This document shows positions 34,586-36,031 of a DNA stretch of 36,031 nucleotides, piece by piece. The notes below the pieces were generated by a model. The model was not told the origin of the DNA and ran no database searches. It saw only the letters and a program-made list of their open reading frames with translations. Every line of letters starts with the position of its first letter. Position 1 is the stretch's first letter. Position numbers and translations under genes: made by a program. Source of the DNA: Alangreenwoodia sp964438605 (GTDB taxonomy: Bacteria > Bacillota > Clostridia > Peptostreptococcales > Anaerovoracaceae); the NCBI GenBank assembly GCA_964438605.1, contig CAYTKT010000018.1, positions 1 through 36,031 on the forward strand. Reading direction: 5' to 3'.

Positions 34586-35437
34586 ATGAATACTGACGTA
34601 AATACAAAAATAATGGCGGTTATCGGTGATCCGGTGGAACATTCGATGTCACCCTTCATGCACAATAATATTATTGAAGAAAATGGATTTAACGCAGTGT
34701 ATTTTCCGTTTCACGTGAAACATCAGGAACTCGGTGCTTTTGTTGAAGCTGCAAAGACGTTGAATTTTGTGGGATTTAATGCGACGATGCCGCATAAACA
34801 GGCGCTGCTTGAACTTGTAGATGAGATCGACGAGGAAGCGCGGCGCTATCAGTCGGTTAATGCGGTTCAAATCAGAAATGGAAGGCTATATGGGTATAAT
34901 ACAGATGTGCGCGGACTTTTTCAGGCTTTTTCCGATAAAGAGGTGGAACTGAAGGGCAGTCGGATTATGATGATTGGAGCCGGAGGCGTTGCCGGCTCCC
35001 TGGTACGCGGTGCACAGGCGCGCCATGTCGGCGAGATTACGATGCTTAACCGTACGCTTGAAAAAGCGGAGAAAATATGCGAAGGAATATCGTTTGCTCA
35101 TGCAGAGGAAATGACGCCTGAAAATATGAGAAAAACGGCTGCAAATGCTGATATTATCATTAACTGTACATCGCTAGGGATGGCGGGCGTGGAAGATGAT
35201 TTTAAAGATTTTTCTTTTTTGGATGAAACAAAGGCTCTGCTCTGTGATCTGATATATAATCCATGGGAAACAAAATTTTTGTCGTATGGCAAGCAGCGCG
35301 GCCTTAAGACGATGAATGGCATGGCAATGCTGATTTATCAAGGACTGATTTCCTTTGAGATTTTTACAGGTGAAAAGCTGGATTATAGGAAAGAATATGA
35401 AAGGCTTTTTCCGCTTTGTGAAAGAAATTTAAAGTGA
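34586..35437 (+). CDS. aroE: Shikimate dehydrogenase
   Basis: 283 residues, normal length. Shikimate-binding HSMSP at residues 19-23, catalytic Lys71 in NATMPHKQ and Asp107 in YNTD, and the NADP fold MMIGAGGVAGSL. LICD-type segment CDLIYNPWETKFL and MNGMAMLIYQGLISFEIFTG complete the family pattern. It reduces 3-dehydroshikimate to shikimate in aromatic amino acid synthesis. The binding loop after the glycine motif decides NADP or NAD preference; here NRTLEKAEK has the Asn-Arg-Thr typical of NADP use. No other aro gene is in the window, so the gene appears isolated. Confidence 0.95.
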   Translation: MNTDVNTKIMAVIGDPVEHSMSPFMHNNIIEENGFNAVYFPFHVKHQELGAFVEAAKTLNFVGFNATMPHKQALLELVDEIDEEARRYQSVNAVQIRNGRLYGYNTDVRGLFQAFSDKEVELKGSRIMMIGAGGVAGSLVRGAQARHVGEITMLNRTLEKAEKICEGISFAHAEEMTPENMRKTAANADIIINCTSLGMAGVEDDFKDFSFLDETKALLCDLIYNPWETKFLSYGKQRGLKTMNGMAMLIYQGLISFEIFTGEKLDYRKEYERLFPLCERNLK

Positions 35438-35467
35438 AATTAAATATTTTTTATACAAAATGTTTAT

Positions 35468-35517
35468 GATGATATTTAAAAGAAATAGTATTTATTGTTA
35501 TGAAAGGAAATATCATC
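35468..35517 (+). repeat. Perfect 10-bp inverted repeat downstream of aroE
   Basis: GATGATATTT (35468-35477) and AAATATCATC (35508-35517) with a 30-nt loop. The loop includes an ATG that opens a nine-residue frame (MKGNIILDN) ending just before the terminator; there is no ribosome site for it. Confidence 0.55.
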
Positions 35518-35528
35518 CTTGACAATTG

Positions 35529-35570
35529 AGAGTGCTTGCCGGATAAACGGCGGCGCTCTTTTTCTTTTTT
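35529..35570 (+). terminator. Rho-independent terminator after aroE
   Basis: AGAGTGC…GCCG pairs with CGGC…GCGCTCT around a short loop and is followed by TTTTTCTTTTTTT. It is a strong terminator, about 90 nt beyond the aroE stop. Confidence 0.85.
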
Positions 35571-35625
35571 TGTGCGATAATGATTCAAATGAGAGAGAAT
35601 ATCTTACTTAATCTGAGGTAAAATA

Positions 35626-35679
35626 ATGGAAACGAGGAAAGTTTCCATTTGGATGATTTTAGGAGGAACAGAAACATGA
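35626..35679 (+). CDS. 17-codon upstream ORF coupled to the recombinase gene
   Basis: ATG 35626 opens METRKVSIWMILGGTET with a TGA that overlaps the recombinase ATG (ATGA). TGAGGT lies 6-7 nt upstream as a ribosome site. The start lies in a hairpin with perfect 9-bp arms (35625-35633 and 35641-35649) that extends through TAAAAT / ATTTTA to the recombinase ribosome site at 35661. It looks like a translational leader, but it has no known homologue that I recognise. Confidence 0.4.
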   Translation: METRKVSIWMILGGTET

Positions 35680-36031
35680 TGGAATATAAGACGACGACAC
35701 ACCAAATCACGGAAGAAAAAATCAAGGAATTTGCGACCTGGCTGCTTCACAGCGAACACAGCGCCGGAACGATTGAGAAATATCTGCGGGATGTACAACG
35801 CTTTGCCGGCTGGCTGAAGGAAAAGGAAGCGGAAAAGAACAACGAAGCAGAAACGGCGGAGGAAAAAAACGGGGAGGAAAAGACCGGCACGTCAGCTATC
35901 ACAAAGGAAGCAGCAGCGGAGGAATCGAGCTGTGCTCGTGCGGGCGACGCGGATGCCGGGCAGGAAAAAGAGGAGGAAACGCCCCTTGTCACCAAAGAAG
36001 CAGCCCTCGCCTGGAAGGAAGATTTAATCCA
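35676..36031 (+). CDS. Tyrosine recombinase (XerC/XerD-like), N-terminal part
   Basis: The frame starts at ATG 35676 (AGGAGG 9 nt upstream) and is open to the window end; only about 118 residues are visible. ITEEKIKEFATWLLHSEHSA and GTIEKYLRDVQRFAGWLKE match the N-terminal SAM-like core-binding domain of phage/Xer integrases. After it comes an insertion of about 55 residues rich in Glu, Lys and Ala (EAETAEEKNGEEKT…), then LVTKEAALAWKEDLI, where the usual domain continues. The phrase TKEAA occurs twice (ITKEAAAEE and VTKEAALAW), suggesting duplication. The catalytic domain is outside the window. It could be a chromosomal Xer enzyme or an element integrase. Confidence 0.8.
   Translation, partial: MMEYKTTTHQITEEKIKEFATWLLHSEHSAGTIEKYLRDVQRFAGWLKEKEAEKNNEAETAEEKNGEEKTGTSAITKEAAAEESSCARAGDADAGQEKEEETPLVTKEAALAWKEDLI

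Noticed and set aside
1..36031. CRISPR arrays, tRNA or rRNA genes and transposases
   Set aside because: No regular repeat-spacer pattern, tRNA cloverleaf, rRNA stretch or transposase was recognised on either strand.

Overview
The window is a chromosomal origin region from a low-to-moderate G+C Firmicute, most likely an anaerobic member of the class Clostridia. The evidence is the conserved order rsmG-mnmG-mnmE-jag-yidC-yidD-rnpA-rpmH (minus strand) / dnaA-dnaN-recF-gyrB-gyrA (plus strand), TTATCCACA-type DnaA boxes on both sides of dnaA, Clostridia-like DnaA, YidC and Jag proteins, and a SigB-type sigma factor. I cannot name the genus. Genes run outward from the origin on both arms. No tRNA, rRNA, CRISPR array or complete insertion sequence was seen.

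Left edge (1-2.9 kb): a class M sirtuin (SirTM) and its partner macrodomain gene, the latter interrupted by one in-frame amber codon. Next come a C-terminal remnant that looks like a nitroreductase, an intact small monooxygenase of the ABM/YgiN type, and a frameshifted HxlR-type regulator whose promoter and palindromic operator remain. This is a decaying electrophile/ADP-ribosylation island lying where parA/parB often follow rsmG.

Origin core (3-19.8 kb): tRNA/rRNA modification (mnmE, mnmG, rsmG), protein insertion (yidC, yidD, jag), RNase P protein, L34, the initiator, the beta clamp, RecF and both gyrase subunits. A standard Firmicutes oriC is present: DnaA boxes before dnaA, and boxes plus DnaA-trio-like triplets before dnaN. 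The G/C bias of the plus strand, however, appears to switch only between recF and gyrB, at an extremely AT-rich spacer carrying a perfect 36-bp palindrome.

Right arm (19.8-36 kb): an RsbW-type anti-sigma factor and a SigB-type sigma factor behind what looks like their own sigma-B-type promoter, translationally coupled to trpS. After trpS lies a dense, helically phased cluster of DnaA boxes, followed by a redox/methyltransferase cluster (thioredoxin-like protein with one Cys, SAM methyltransferase, thioredoxin-reductase-like flavoprotein with a large insertion). Then come an ANTAR regulator, carA, a carB-dapF gene fusion whose DapF half lacks one catalytic Cys, pyrG, a broken surface-adhesin gene, aroE and the start of a tyrosine recombinase preceded by a coupled upstream mini-ORF.

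Together carA, carB and pyrG supply carbamoyl phosphate and CTP. The carB-dapF fusion and the DnaA-box cluster are the most unusual parts of the window. All calls rest on reading the sequence and on remembered family knowledge; no search was run.
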